Part shown: piece by piece, positions 56,104-64,000 of the stretch
Position numbering within the stretch: the stretch's first letter is position 1
Layout of the letters: each line of letters opens with the position of its first letter
NCBI RefSeq assembly: GCF_019090165.1
Contig: NZ_JAHRIB010000141.1
Coordinates: 310,001 to 374,000 of the forward strand
Length of the DNA stretch: 64,000 bases
Direction of reading: 5' to 3'
DNA from: Streptomyces sp. BV286
Lineage (GTDB): Bacteria; Actinomycetota; Actinomycetes; Streptomycetales; Streptomycetaceae
The notes under the pieces: model-generated
Databases searched by the model: none
What the model saw: only the letters and a program-made list of their open reading frames with translations
What the model was told of the DNA's origin: nothing
Made by a program: the position numbers and the translations under genes

Positions 56104-57912
56104 ATGACCGCCGCCCCGCCCGGCCCGGCCTTCTCCGTCCACGACATCCCGTTCAGTGCGCACGGATCCTGGTTCGGTATCTCTCCCGTGCTCGCGGAGA
56201 AGGTGCGCGCCGAGGACCTTCACCTCGTCTCGCACCAGAACGGCATGCACGCCGTCCTGCGTTTCGTCCCGCTGGAGCCGACCACGGGTGACCGGGCGCC
56301 GACCGACGTCCGGGCCACACCGAGCCGGCTCACCTGGACCGGCACGGGCGGGCACATCGAACTCGCCTACGAGGCGCCGGACACCGTCCGCCTGCGCGGT
56401 GAAGGACTGGGCCTGCGTGTCACCGCGGCCGCGCACGCCCTGACCCCTTTCAGCGGGACCTACTTCTACCGCGACCCGGTGGACGGCGCCCACATGTTCA
56501 CCTCCTACGAGACCGGACGCCGGTACCGCCTCACCGCGCTGGCCGGCACGGTGACCGACGTGTCCGGCGGCCAGGCCCTGGGCGCCGCCGACCGGGGTCT
56601 CACCGTTGCGGGCGAGGCGGACGGGGCATGGGAGATCGCCGTCGAGGAACTCGACAGCGCGCGACACCCCTACAGCTCGTCGTCGACGTTCGGGCAGGTG
56701 GCGGAGGCCGCGCAGCGCTCGTTCACCCAGTTCGTCGACGCGGTGGCCCCGTGGCGCACGTCGGCCACTCCGGCAGCCGAACTCGCCGCCTACGTGGTGT
56801 GGTCCGCGACCGTGCGGCCTGCGGGCCTGGTCACCCGTCCCGCGGTGCTGATGTCCAAGCACTGGATGGACAAGGTCTGGAGCTGGGACCACTGCTTCAA
56901 CGCCCTCGCCCTGGCCCCCGGATCGCCGGATCTCGCCTGGGACCAGTACTCACTGCCCTTCGACCACCAGGACGACAGTGGCGCCCTCCCCGATTCGGTC
57001 ACCCACTCCGAAGTCCTCTACAACTTCGTCAAACCCCCTGTCCACGGCTGGGCTCTGGGCCATCTGCGCCAACGGCTCCCCGAACCCCTCGGCAGGGCCC
57101 AACTGGCCGTGGCGTACGACAGACTGGCCCGCTGGACGGACTTCTGGCTCACGGCCCGCCGCGCCCCCCGAGCCGCCCTGCCCCACTACCAGCACGGCAA
57201 CGACAGCGGCTGGGACAACGCCACCTCCTTCGACCCCGAACGGGTCGTCGTCACCGCAGACCTGTCCGCGTTCCTCATCCTCCAACTGCGCGAACTCGCC
57301 GGCCTGGCCGCCGAACTGGACCGGCCGGACGACGCCCGCCGCTGGACGCGTACGGCTGACGCGACCCAGGCCGCGATGGTCGACCAGCTCTGGAACGGCG
57401 AAAGCTTCGTCGCACGCGGTGTCCACAGTGGTGACACCTGGACCACCGCCGGCCTCCTCGACCTGATGCCCATCGTGCTGGGCGAGCACCTGCCCGAAAG
57501 CATCAGCGGCGTGCTGGCCACCCGCATCGAGGCCCACCTGACCGTGCACGGACTGGCCACCGAACTGCCCGGCTCGCCCCACTACCGTGCCGACGGATAC
57601 TGGCGCGGCCCGATCTGGGCCCCCGCGACCGTCCTGATCGAGGACGGCCTGCGCCGCGCCGGTCACCCGCACCTGGCGGACGAGATCAGTACCCGATTCC
57701 GTGCCCTGTGCGAGACCTACGGCTTCGCGGAGAACTTCGACGCCCTGACCGGGACGGGCCTGCGCGACCGCGCCTACACCTGGACCGCAAGCTGCTACCT
57801 CCTGCTCGCCGAAGCCCACGAACTCCGCCGCGGCGAGCCTGTCGAGGCTGCCCGGACCCCCGCGGACGACGCGACAGCCGTGCACGACGGCGTCGGGGTG
57901 CCCCGCGGGTAG
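56104..57912 (+). CDS. GH63/MGH1-like intracellular glycosidase
   Basis: 602 residues, no signal peptide. The C-terminal two thirds are an (alpha/alpha)6 barrel of the GH63/mannosylglycerate-hydrolase-like group: MSKHWMDKVWSWDHCFNALAL, HYQHGNDSGWDNATSFD (the Asp after GW is the expected acid), SPHYRADGYWRGPIWAPATV and GFAENFDALTGTGLRDRAYTWTAS (Glu as base). The N-terminal part is a beta-sandwich. It should split the oligosaccharide imported by the adjacent transporter. The start ATG has only a weak ribosome binding site. Substrate is unknown. Confidence 0.9.
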   Translation: MTAAPPGPAFSVHDIPFSAHGSWFGISPVLAEKVRAEDLHLVSHQNGMHAVLRFVPLEPTTGDRAPTDVRATPSRLTWTGTGGHIELAYEAPDTVRLRGEGLGLRVTAAAHALTPFSGTYFYRDPVDGAHMFTSYETGRRYRLTALAGTVTDVSGGQALGAADRGLTVAGEADGAWEIAVEELDSARHPYSSSSTFGQVAEAAQRSFTQFVDAVAPWRTSATPAAELAAYVVWSATVRPAGLVTRPAVLMSKHWMDKVWSWDHCFNALALAPGSPDLAWDQYSLPFDHQDDSGALPDSVTHSEVLYNFVKPPVHGWALGHLRQRLPEPLGRAQLAVAYDRLARWTDFWLTARRAPRAALPHYQHGNDSGWDNATSFDPERVVVTADLSAFLILQLRELAGLAAELDRPDDARRWTRTADATQAAMVDQLWNGESFVARGVHSGDTWTTAGLLDLMPIVLGEHLPESISGVLATRIEAHLTVHGLATELPGSPHYRADGYWRGPIWAPATVLIEDGLRRAGHPHLADEISTRFRALCETYGFAENFDALTGTGLRDRAYTWTASCYLLLAEAHELRRGEPVEAARTPADDATAVHDGVGVPRG

Positions 57913-58004
57913 TGCCTGCGGTACCTCGGCGTGCGCAGCGCAGGGATCCGCGTCAACGACCATGCGCTGCACGGTGACGGCACTCTGTAGGACACAGCGC
58001 TCGT

Positions 58005-58036
58005 GGTTGCCCGATCGCCTCACCGATCGGACAACC
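58005..58036. terminator. Hairpin after the glycosidase operon
   Basis: GGTTG-C-CCGATCG (58005-58017) pairs with CGATCGG-A-CAACC (58024-58036) around CCTCAC, with one mismatch. It probably ends the glycan operon, about 93 bp beyond the stop. The arms contain GGTTG/CAACC, as does the next inverted repeat, so it could also be part of the LysR binding region. Confidence 0.5.
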
Positions 58037-58050
58037 GGCCCCGGACGAGC

Positions 58051-58079
58051 CACAACCATCGGTTGTGCAGGCCTAAGGT
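58051..58079 (+). promoter_or_regulatory. LysR operator and leaderless promoter
   Basis: CACAACC-ATC-GGTTGTG (58051-58067) is a perfect 7-3-7 inverted repeat lying over the -35 region. TAAGGT (58074-58079) is a TANNNT -10 box that ends 6 nt before GTG 58086. The repeat is positioned for autoregulation by the downstream LysR protein. Confidence 0.6.
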
Positions 58080-58085
58080 GAACCA

Positions 58086-59069
58086 GTGGACACCAAGGCA
58101 CTGCGATCGTTCGTCCGGGCGGCCGAACTGGGCCGACTGCGGCACGTGGCCGACGAACTGGGCGTGACGCAACAGGCCGTATCCAAGCGGATCGCCGCCC
58201 TGGAGCGTGAGCTGGAAGTCCGTCTGTTCACGCGTACGGCCCGAGGGGTGGAGCTGACGCTCGACGGTCAGGCGTTCCTCCCTCACGCGCGGAGCATCGT
58301 CGCCGGCGTCGAGCGTGCCGTCACCGCGGTCAGGCCGGGCTCCCGGGCCCTTCGGATCGACGTTCTCGGCCTGCGCAGCGCCCAGGCCGTCGTTCTGCAC
58401 GACTACTGGCGGTCCCACCCCGAAACGCACCTCGACGTGGTGACCCTCAGGGTCGACGACCCGCGCAGAGCGGCCGCGGCCGTCCAAGCAGGCGACATCG
58501 ACGCCTCGTTCCGTACCGTCACCGACCCGGAAAGCCTGCCGCCGGACCTGCACATGATGCACGCGTTCGACTCGCCGCTGGAACTTCTCGTCGGCCCGAG
58601 GCATCCGCTCGCCTCCGCGGGGACACTGACGCCGGCCCACTTGCGCAAGCACCGGATATGGGTACCGGGCATCGCGCCCCACAGTGAATGGGCGGAGTTC
58701 TACGACCAGCTCACCACCGCGTTCGACCTGCGCATCGACGCGGCGGGCCCGCACTTCGGCGACGACGTACTCCTCGACACCCTCGCGGACTCCTCGGATG
58801 TGGCCACCCTCGTCGGGGCACGCGACCGGTACATCTGGCCGACGAGCCACGACCTGCGCCGCATTCCCCTCGTGAATCCGACCCTCGCGTACCCGCTCTC
58901 CCTCATCGTCCCAAGAGCGAATCCGCATCCAGGGCTCCGTGGAATCGTCACCCACCTCACCGGCCTGCCGAGGCTCCCGGAATCGGCCTGGCGTCCCTCC
59001 TGGGCGCCGCCACCACCACGCGGCAGCGACGTCCCCGACGCCCTCAGGTCCCGCGCCCGGCAGAAGTGA
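58086..59069 (+). CDS. LysR family transcriptional regulator
   Basis: 327 residues. N-terminal winged HTH: MDTKALRSFVRAAELGRLRHVADELGVTQQAVSKRIAALERELEVRLF, the standard LysR arrangement; residues about 90-300 form the two-lobed effector domain (ALRIDVLGLRSAQAV, DIDASFRTVTDPESLP). GTG 58086 has no Shine-Dalgarno and is probably leaderless. The downstream sugar acetyltransferase, 83 bp away on the same strand, may be co-transcribed. Effector unknown. Confidence 0.92.
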   Translation: MDTKALRSFVRAAELGRLRHVADELGVTQQAVSKRIAALERELEVRLFTRTARGVELTLDGQAFLPHARSIVAGVERAVTAVRPGSRALRIDVLGLRSAQAVVLHDYWRSHPETHLDVVTLRVDDPRRAAAAVQAGDIDASFRTVTDPESLPPDLHMMHAFDSPLELLVGPRHPLASAGTLTPAHLRKHRIWVPGIAPHSEWAEFYDQLTTAFDLRIDAAGPHFGDDVLLDTLADSSDVATLVGARDRYIWPTSHDLRRIPLVNPTLAYPLSLIVPRANPHPGLRGIVTHLTGLPRLPESAWRPSWAPPPPRGSDVPDALRSRARQK

Positions 59070-59152
59070 CCCGGAGGCCGCTGCTCACAGCGGCCTCCAT
59101 CAGGGCCCAGTGCGTCTCGTCCAGTCACCGTCACATCAGAAGGGGCCGTGGA

Positions 59153-59695
59153 ATGTCCAACGACCGTCTCATGCGTATCCGAAGCGCCGAGTTCCAGGCC
59201 ATGGCCGAGAGGGTCCTGCAGGTCACCGCGCTCACCTCCCGACTGAACGTCCTGCCCTTCGAGGACGAAGAGGGCAAGGCCGAACTGTTCGAGCAGATCC
59301 TCGGCAAGGCGCTGCCGCCGAGAGTCACGATCTATCCGCCCTTCTTCACGGACCATGGCCTGAACCTCGACCTCGCCGAGCGCGTCTTCATCAACCAGAA
59401 CTGCACGTTCCTGGACTACGCAGGCATCCGTGTCGGCGAGCGCGTGATGATCGGACCGAAGGTCACGTTCATCACCGGTGGTCACCCGGTTGATCCCGAG
59501 GAGCGGCGGTTGTACCTCACCGGCGCACCCATCGACGTGGCGGAGAACGTGTGGATCGGTGCCGGTGCCACGATCCTGCCCGGCGTCAGCATCGGCCGTG
59601 ACGCCGTGGTCGCCGCCGGCGCGGTCGTGGCCGACGACGTTCCGCCGGCAAGCCTGGTGACCGGCAGCAAGGCGACCGTGCACCGGACGTGGTGA
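59153..59695 (+). CDS. Sugar O-acetyltransferase (Maa/LacA/NodL type)
   Basis: 180-residue left-handed beta-helix acetyltransferase. The N-terminal Maa domain (RIRSAEFQAMAERVLQVTALTSRLN) is followed by hexapeptide repeats (IRVGERVMIGPKVTFITGGHPVDPEERR, then ENVWIGAGATILPGVSIGRDAVVAAGAVV). The His in ITGGHP is the catalytic base in LacA and Maa. It transfers acetyl from CoA to a sugar hydroxyl. Located after the LysR gene. Length is normal for the family. Confidence 0.92.
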   Translation: MSNDRLMRIRSAEFQAMAERVLQVTALTSRLNVLPFEDEEGKAELFEQILGKALPPRVTIYPPFFTDHGLNLDLAERVFINQNCTFLDYAGIRVGERVMIGPKVTFITGGHPVDPEERRLYLTGAPIDVAENVWIGAGATILPGVSIGRDAVVAAGAVVADDVPPASLVTGSKATVHRTW

Positions 59696-59736
59696 CAGCC
59701 GAAGTCGGGCGACTCCACAGCCCGTACCACGGCGGT

Positions 59737-59792
59737 CGGACCGGAGGGGGCCGTACCTCGCATCATCGCGAGGGACGGCCCCCTCCGGTCCG
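59737..59792. terminator. Very long bidirectional terminator hairpin
   Basis: Positions 59737-59754 pair perfectly with 59775-59792 (CGGACCGGAGGGGG against CCCCCTCCGGTCCG, plus CCGT/ACGG); after a one-base mismatch a second 6-bp stem CCTCGC/GCGAGG closes a 6-nt loop ATCATC. It separates the acetyltransferase from the convergent acyl-CoA operon. Confidence 0.9.
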
Positions 59793-59816
59793 TTCCGGCG
59801 GAGCCAGGGCCCGCGG

Positions 59817-61019
59817 TCACACGAAGGCGCTCTGCCCCGTGATCGACTTGCCCACGATCAGGGTGTTCATCTCACGCGTGCCCTCGAAGGAGTAGATCGC
59901 CTCGGCGTCGGCGAAGAAGCGTGCGATGTCGTAGTCCAGGACGATGCCGTTGCCACCGAAGATCTCCCGGCTCCAGGCGACGACCTCGCGCATCCGGGAG
60001 GTGACGAACGCCTTGGCCAGTGACGAGTGTTCGTCGCGGAAGACCCCGGCGTCCTGCAGCCGGGCGAGCTGGATCAGCATGCCCCACGAGGCGGTGATGT
60101 TGCCCAGGCTCTTCACCAGCAGGTCCTGCACCATCTGGAACCGGGCGATCGGGCGGCCGAACTGCTCGCGCTCCTTGGCGTAGTCCAGGGCGAGTTCGTA
60201 GGCGCCGACCATCACACCCAACGCCTGCCAGGCGACCCCGCCGCGGGTGGCGCGCAGGATCTCCGCGACGTCGCGGAAGGAGTTGATGTTCTGCAGACGG
60301 TTCACCTCCGGCACCCGTACGTCGGTCAGGGTGATCTCGGCGTTCTCCACGATCCGGAAGGCGATCTTGCCCTCGATCTTCTCCGCGTGGAATCCGGGGG
60401 TGCCCTTCTCGACGACGAACCCCTTGACGTGGTTGTCGTCGACGTCCCGCGCCCACACCACGACGTAGTCGGCGAAGGTCGCGTTGCCGATCCACTTCTT
60501 GGCGCCGTTGAGGACCCAGGTGTCGCCGTCGCGCTCGGCCGTGGTGCGCATGCCGCCCGCGACGTCGGACCCGCCGAGCGGCTCGGTCATGGCGAACGCG
60601 CCGATCTTGTCCATCGCGGCCATCCGGGGCAGCCAGCGGTCGCGCTGTTCCTGGCTGCCGCCGGAGTGGATGGAGTACATCGCGAGCCCGTTGTGGACGC
60701 CGAAGAACGTGGCCACCGAGGCGTCGGTGCGGGTCATTTCCATGGCCAGCATGCCGCTGAGCAGGTTGCTGACGGCGGGGCGGTGTTCGCCGTAACCCTC
60801 GTAGGGCAGTCCGGCCAGCCCGCTCCCACGGAAGATGCCGATGAGCTCGGTCGGGAACCGGCCCTTGCCCCAGTTCTCGTTGACCAGTGGCTTGACCTCG
60901 TTCCGCATGAGGGCGCGGGCGCCGAGAAGTATCTTGCGCTCCTCGTCCGGCAGCAGCGACTCGTAGTCGTAGAAGTCCGCGACCAGCTGGTCGTCGAGCG
61001 GTTCCGTGGTGGTGGTCAT
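59817..61019 (-). CDS. Acyl-CoA dehydrogenase
   Basis: 400-residue FAD enzyme introducing a 2,3-double bond into an acyl-CoA. FAD/substrate motifs: FAMTEPLGGSDVAGGMRTTAE, WVLNGAKKWIGNATFADYVVV and REQFGRPIARFQMVQDLL. The catalytic base is Glu379 in AIYSFEGTREMN, the glutaryl-CoA-dehydrogenase-like position. It is the last gene of the minus-strand acyl-CoA operon, its ATG one base after the 3-hydroxyacyl-CoA dehydrogenase stop. Chain specificity cannot be judged; the group most resembles short-chain and glutaryl-CoA types. Confidence 0.94.
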   Translation of the reverse strand: MTTTTEPLDDQLVADFYDYESLLPDEERKILLGARALMRNEVKPLVNENWGKGRFPTELIGIFRGSGLAGLPYEGYGEHRPAVSNLLSGMLAMEMTRTDASVATFFGVHNGLAMYSIHSGGSQEQRDRWLPRMAAMDKIGAFAMTEPLGGSDVAGGMRTTAERDGDTWVLNGAKKWIGNATFADYVVVWARDVDDNHVKGFVVEKGTPGFHAEKIEGKIAFRIVENAEITLTDVRVPEVNRLQNINSFRDVAEILRATRGGVAWQALGVMVGAYELALDYAKEREQFGRPIARFQMVQDLLVKSLGNITASWGMLIQLARLQDAGVFRDEHSSLAKAFVTSRMREVVAWSREIFGGNGIVLDYDIARFFADAEAIYSFEGTREMNTLIVGKSITGQSAFV

Positions 61020-61020
61020 C

Positions 61021-62007
61021 TCAGTTCTCCTCCTTGGCGGTGTTGGCGGTCCTGGCCGTCCTGTCGGCGCTGTCCAGCGCGGACAGGACAGCGAGTTGCC
61101 TGCGGTCGCGCGTCTCGGTGAGTTCCGAGTACGTGGAGGAGCCGTAGGCCCTTTCCACGGCTTCGATGAGCCGTTCCTGTTCCTCTTCGTTCTGCGACGG
61201 GGTGCCGAGCTCGGCCCACATCTGTTTCATCGACCCGCCGATGTGCTCGGCCATGTGCCGGTAGCCGCCGGGGCCTCCGCCCAGGTGCGAGCCGAGGAAC
61301 GGCCCGACCGTCGACCAGCGGATGCCCAGCGAGTTGGTCATGACCCGGTCGAGGTCCTCCGGGGTCACCACACCCTGTTCGACGAGGTGGACGGCCTCGC
61401 GGCTGAGCGCGTTCTGCAGGCGGTTGCCGACGAACCCGGGGATCTCCTTCCGCTCGACGACCGGGGTGCGGCCGACGAAGGTGTAGAAGTCCACCGCGGC
61501 CCGGACGGCGTCCTCACTGGTGCGTTCGCCGGGGACGACCTCCACCAGTGGGATCAGATGCGGCGGGTTGAACGGGTGTCCGATGAGGATCCGGCCGGCG
61601 TCGTCGAGTTCCGTGGTGAAGGCGGTCGACGGGATCGCCGACGACGAACTCAGCAGCAGTGCGTGCGCCGGCGCCTCGCGGACCAGGGTGGCGAAGAGGT
61701 CCTTCTTGAACTCGACGCGCTCCGGGCCGTTCTCCTGGACGACGTCGGCGTCCCGGACCGCTTCGGTCACGTCGGACGCGATGTGGACCCGGTCGGCGAG
61801 GCCCTCGACGTCCAGGCCCTGGGCGGCGAGGTGCGCGGCGAAGCCGGCCAGGGCCTCGGCGACGGCCTCGGCGAGGTCCGGCCGGGGGTCGCTCACCCGG
61901 ACGGTCAGCCCGTGCCCGGCGAACAGTGCCGTCCACGACAGTCCGATGGTGCCGGCTCCGATCACCGCGGCCGTGCGGAACTCGCGCGTCGTCAACTCCT
62001 GTGTCAT
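61021..62007 (-). CDS. 3-hydroxyacyl-CoA dehydrogenase family protein
   Basis: 328 residues. NAD-binding fold opens TAAVIGAGTIGLSWTALFAGHG; VQENGPERVEFKKDLFATL and SSSSAIPST follow; the catalytic His is in ILIGHPFNPPHLIPLVEVV; the C-terminal domain has KEIPGFVGNRLQNALSREAV and WSTVGPFLGSHLGGGPGGYRHM. This short, single-domain form is close in plan to both 3-hydroxybutyryl-CoA dehydrogenase and to carnitine or gulonate dehydrogenases, so the substrate may be a free 3-hydroxy acid. ATGA overlap with the decarboxylase gene fixes the start. Confidence 0.92.
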   Translation of the reverse strand: MTQELTTREFRTAAVIGAGTIGLSWTALFAGHGLTVRVSDPRPDLAEAVAEALAGFAAHLAAQGLDVEGLADRVHIASDVTEAVRDADVVQENGPERVEFKKDLFATLVREAPAHALLLSSSSAIPSTAFTTELDDAGRILIGHPFNPPHLIPLVEVVPGERTSEDAVRAAVDFYTFVGRTPVVERKEIPGFVGNRLQNALSREAVHLVEQGVVTPEDLDRVMTNSLGIRWSTVGPFLGSHLGGGPGGYRHMAEHIGGSMKQMWAELGTPSQNEEEQERLIEAVERAYGSSTYSELTETRDRRQLAVLSALDSADRTARTANTAKEEN

Positions 62008-62750
62008 GACGCCCTTCCTTCCAGGTAGTCGTGGACCGGCTCGACTCCGCCGAGCGTCAGGTCGGTGAGGATGTGGCTCGCGGAGACGATCTCCAGGACC
62101 GGCAGGTCCGCCAGCGGGGCGAGTACGTGCTGGAACAGCTGGAGCCTCGCGGGGCCGGTGTAGGCCCACTTGACCGTGAGGTCGGTGATCTCGGTGCGGA
62201 CGAGTTCCTGCACCCGAGGCGAACCGTCGTAACCCGGGATCGTCTTGAGCATGAACGTCGGCACGGTGATCTGTGCCTCGGCCTCGCGCCGGTCGAGCTC
62301 GTGGTGCTTGTATCCCATGGTCGCGGTGGCGACCCGCAGCGTGCCGTAGTCCAGTGAGCCCACGAGCACGCCGTGGTCGACGTGGAGTTGCGGTGCGCCG
62401 ATCGTCTTCGGGTACGCGCTGACCTCGCGGCCCGACGCGGTCGCCGGGAAGTTGTCGAGGTACATGGCGTGCAGGTACTCGCCCTGTTCGCCGTCGAGGG
62501 TGACCTGGATCGCCTGGCCGGACTCGGTGTACGGCCCGTATCCGCTGACGTCGCCCATCCTCATGACCTCGAACCGGACCAGCGGTTCGTCGATGGTCAG
62601 GGGCTCGGGGACGACGGCGCGCAGTGCGTCGGCGTCGGTGCGGTACACGATGTTGAGGTATTCGCGGTCGGTGAACCTCGGGACCACCGGCGCGAAGGCG
62701 GGGCTGGTCAGCGGAGTGGTCATGCGACGCCGGACTTCTTCGATCCTCAT
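62004..62750 (-). CDS. Acetoacetate decarboxylase family protein
   Basis: 248 residues. All the catalytic residues I know from the Clostridium acetobutylicum enzyme fall at the same numbers: Arg29 (FTDREYL), Glu61 (VRFEVMRMG), Glu76 (YTESGQA) and the Schiff-base Lys115 (SAYPKTIG); position 116 is Thr rather than Lys. A true beta-keto-acid decarboxylase activity is therefore likely. Start ATG 62750 follows the enoyl-CoA hydratase stop after one base. Its presence in an acyl-CoA operon suggests removal of acetoacetate or a related keto acid. Confidence 0.93.
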   Translation of the reverse strand: MRIEEVRRRMTTPLTSPAFAPVVPRFTDREYLNIVYRTDADALRAVVPEPLTIDEPLVRFEVMRMGDVSGYGPYTESGQAIQVTLDGEQGEYLHAMYLDNFPATASGREVSAYPKTIGAPQLHVDHGVLVGSLDYGTLRVATATMGYKHHELDRREAEAQITVPTFMLKTIPGYDGSPRVQELVRTEITDLTVKWAYTGPARLQLFQHVLAPLADLPVLEIVSASHILTDLTLGGVEPVHDYLEGRAS

Positions 62751-62751
62751 G

Positions 62752-63519
62752 TCACTTGCCCGTCCACCGCGGGGCGCGGCGCTCGGCGAAGGCGGTCATG
62801 CCCTCGCGGACATCGGCCGAAGCCGTCAGAGCGGCCATCTCCCCGCGCTGTACGGCGAACGCGTCGGCCTCGGGCACTCCGTCGGCGGCGCGCACGATCC
62901 TCTTCACGGCGGCCAGCGCGAGCGGGGCGTTCAGCGCGAGCTGTTCGGCGAGTCGCAGCGCCACGGCGGTGGCGTCGCCCGTGCCGGTGACCCGGTTGAC
63001 CAGGCCCAGTTCGCCGGCCCGGCGGCCGTCGACCGGTTCGCCGGTGAGCAGGAACTCCATGGCCAGGTGGTACGGGATCCGCTGGGGCAGGCGGATGGCT
63101 CCGCCGCCCGCGGCGATCAGGCCGCGCTTGACCTCGGGCAGCCCGAACCTGGCATCCTCGGCGGCGACGATCAGGTCGCAGCCCAGTGCCAGTTCGAACC
63201 CGCCGCCCATGGCCCAGCCCTCGACGGCGGCGATCAGCGGCTTCGTCGACTCGGCCTCGGTCAGGCCGCCGAACCCGCGGCCTTCGATCTCGGGCGACTC
63301 GCCCCGCAGGGCTGCCTTGAGATCCATGCCGGCGCTGAACGTGCCCTCGGCGCCGGTCAGGACGCCCACGCGGAGCGCGGGGTCGGCTTCCAGGCGGTCC
63401 AGCGCGGTGGCCAGTCCGGTGGCGACCGCGGCGTTCACGGCGTTGCGCGCCTGCGGACGGTCGATCGTGATCAGCAAAGTCGAACCGAGCTGTTCGGTGC
63501 GTACTTCGGTGGTACTCAT
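62752..63519 (-). CDS. Enoyl-CoA hydratase/isomerase (crotonase) family protein
   Basis: 255 residues. TFSAGMDLKAAL and EGWAMGGGFELALGCDLIVAAEDARFGLPEVKRGLIAAGGG contain the two oxyanion-hole amides and the two expected catalytic glutamates (GGGFELAL and GLPEV). It would add water to a 2-enoyl-CoA made by the dehydrogenase. ATG 63519 begins MSTTEVRTEQLG. It lies 97 bp downstream of the CoA-transferase gene on the same strand. Confidence 0.93.
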   Translation of the reverse strand: MSTTEVRTEQLGSTLLITIDRPQARNAVNAAVATGLATALDRLEADPALRVGVLTGAEGTFSAGMDLKAALRGESPEIEGRGFGGLTEAESTKPLIAAVEGWAMGGGFELALGCDLIVAAEDARFGLPEVKRGLIAAGGGAIRLPQRIPYHLAMEFLLTGEPVDGRRAGELGLVNRVTGTGDATAVALRLAEQLALNAPLALAAVKRIVRAADGVPEADAFAVQRGEMAALTASADVREGMTAFAERRAPRWTGK

Positions 63520-63553
63520 GCCGTTCTTCTTTCTGACTGCTGAAAGCTGACTG

Positions 63554-63567
63554 CACTGCTGGCAGTG
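63554..63567. promoter_or_regulatory. Palindrome between CoA-transferase and crotonase genes
   Basis: CACTGC-TG-GCAGTG, a 14-bp inverted repeat, lies 34 bp upstream of the crotonase start with CTGACTGC repeated beside it (63538-63545 region). It could be an operator of an internal promoter. Role unproven. Confidence 0.35.
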
Positions 63568-63616
63568 GTCTCGTGCCTCTGCCGTTCGCTGCTTGCCCGT
63601 CGCGGTGAGGAGCAGG

Positions 63617-64000
63617 TCAGCGGGTGGCGAGCTCGGCGAGAACGTCGACGGTGTCCTGGCCCGGGACCGGGGCCAGGCGGCGGATCGAGCCGGGCGTCGC
63701 GGAGAACCGCACAGGGATGCCGACGGTGCGGATCGCACCCTCGGTCGGGTGGTCGACGGTGTCGAGCAGGTGTCCGTCGCGGACGTACGCGTCCTCGTGG
63801 GCGTGGTCCAGCTCCAGGACCGGTGCCATCGGGATGCTGTGCTTGGTGCAGACCTCGGTCCACTCCGCGGTGGTCAGCGCCGGGGCACACTCGTCGATCA
63901 GCCCGGCCAGCGCCTCGTGGTCGGCGCTGTCGATGGCCTCGCCGTTGACGCGCGGGTCCGCGGCCAGATCGGGGCGACCGGCGGCGGCGAAGAAGTCACG
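63617..64000 (-). CDS. Type III CoA-transferase (CaiB/BaiF), C-terminal part
   Basis: The frame is open to the right edge; the 127 visible residues begin RDFFAAAGRPDLAADPRVNG and contain TTAEWTEVCTKHSIPMAPVLEL and the C-terminal HPTEGAIRTVGIPVRFSATPG, all typical of the CaiB/BaiF C-terminus. The catalytic Asp lies in the missing N-terminal part. It moves CoA between carboxylic acids and would activate the operon's substrate. The gene is 5'-truncated by the window edge. Confidence 0.9.
   Translation of the reverse strand, partial: RDFFAAAGRPDLAADPRVNGEAIDSADHEALAGLIDECAPALTTAEWTEVCTKHSIPMAPVLELDHAHEDAYVRDGHLLDTVDHPTEGAIRTVGIPVRFSATPGSIRRLAPVPGQDTVDVLAELATR

Overview
The window is very GC-rich actinomycete chromosome, most likely Streptomyces. 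This is inferred from the strong G/C third-position bias, frequent GTG starts, 4-base ATGA/GTGA overlaps inside operons, long GC-rich hairpins between convergent genes, and gene families typical of Streptomyces (DUF1996, HelR-type helicase, PCu(A)C protein, LRV-repeat protein, CBM35-bearing secreted enzymes). I saw no rRNA, tRNA, CRISPR array, prophage or insertion sequence. Gene density is high and nearly every open stretch is explained.

Layout. 1-7795: a five-gene peptide-type ABC transporter (dppA-B-C-D-F order, minus strand) preceded by a penicillin-acylase-like (C45) hydrolase and facing a divergent RpiR/SIS regulator; a promoter and candidate operator lie between them. 7987-11284: a small VOC protein, a HelR-type RNA polymerase-rescue helicase with a 19-bp rifamycin-associated element (RAE)-like sequence upstream, and an Lrp/AsnC regulator. 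11410-16384: SMP-30/gluconolactonase family protein, small proteins, an MFS exporter plus co-transcribed TetR repressor with three tandem operators, and a GNAT acetyltransferase. 16508-19937: secreted CBM35-PL9 pectate lyase with a LacI-type palindrome upstream, a methyltransferase and a flavodoxin-like protein.

20179-28539 is a compact group: an NAD-dependent epimerase with a Cys/His insertion, GT2 glycosyltransferase, CofC-like/DUF2064 transferase, methyltransferase, a membrane protein, a membrane cytochrome-b/molybdopterin oxidoreductase, a polytopic membrane protein and a two-component system. Several of its genes look leaderless (TANNNT-type -10 box 6-7 nt before the start codon). It is the best candidate here for an undescribed system; its product cannot be read from sequence alone.

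28783-33517: secreted DUF1996 protein, cutinase, PucR regulator and a small hypothetical. 33638-38600: methylmalonyl-CoA mutase (mutA-mutB) with its G-protein chaperone meaB. 38914-41947: copper operon (Met-rich small membrane protein, CopA-type ATPase, PCu(A)C-like protein). 42016-48071: LRV-repeat protein with a Cys cluster, a C-terminally shortened LysE exporter, DinB, methyltransferase, GlxA-type regulator, isochorismatase-like hydrolase and NUDIX genes. 48283-57912: a glycan-use locus with a secreted GH-A-type glycosidase carrying CBM35-like modules, a LacI repressor, a sugar ABC transporter (binding protein and two permeases, no ATPase) and a cytoplasmic GH63/MGH1-like glycosidase. Four copies of the palindrome CGAACCGGTTCG lie in the 705-bp control region.

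58086-59695: LysR regulator and sugar O-acetyltransferase. 59817-64000: minus-strand acyl-CoA operon (type III CoA-transferase, enoyl-CoA hydratase, acetoacetate decarboxylase, 3-hydroxyacyl-CoA dehydrogenase, acyl-CoA dehydrogenase), cut by the right edge.
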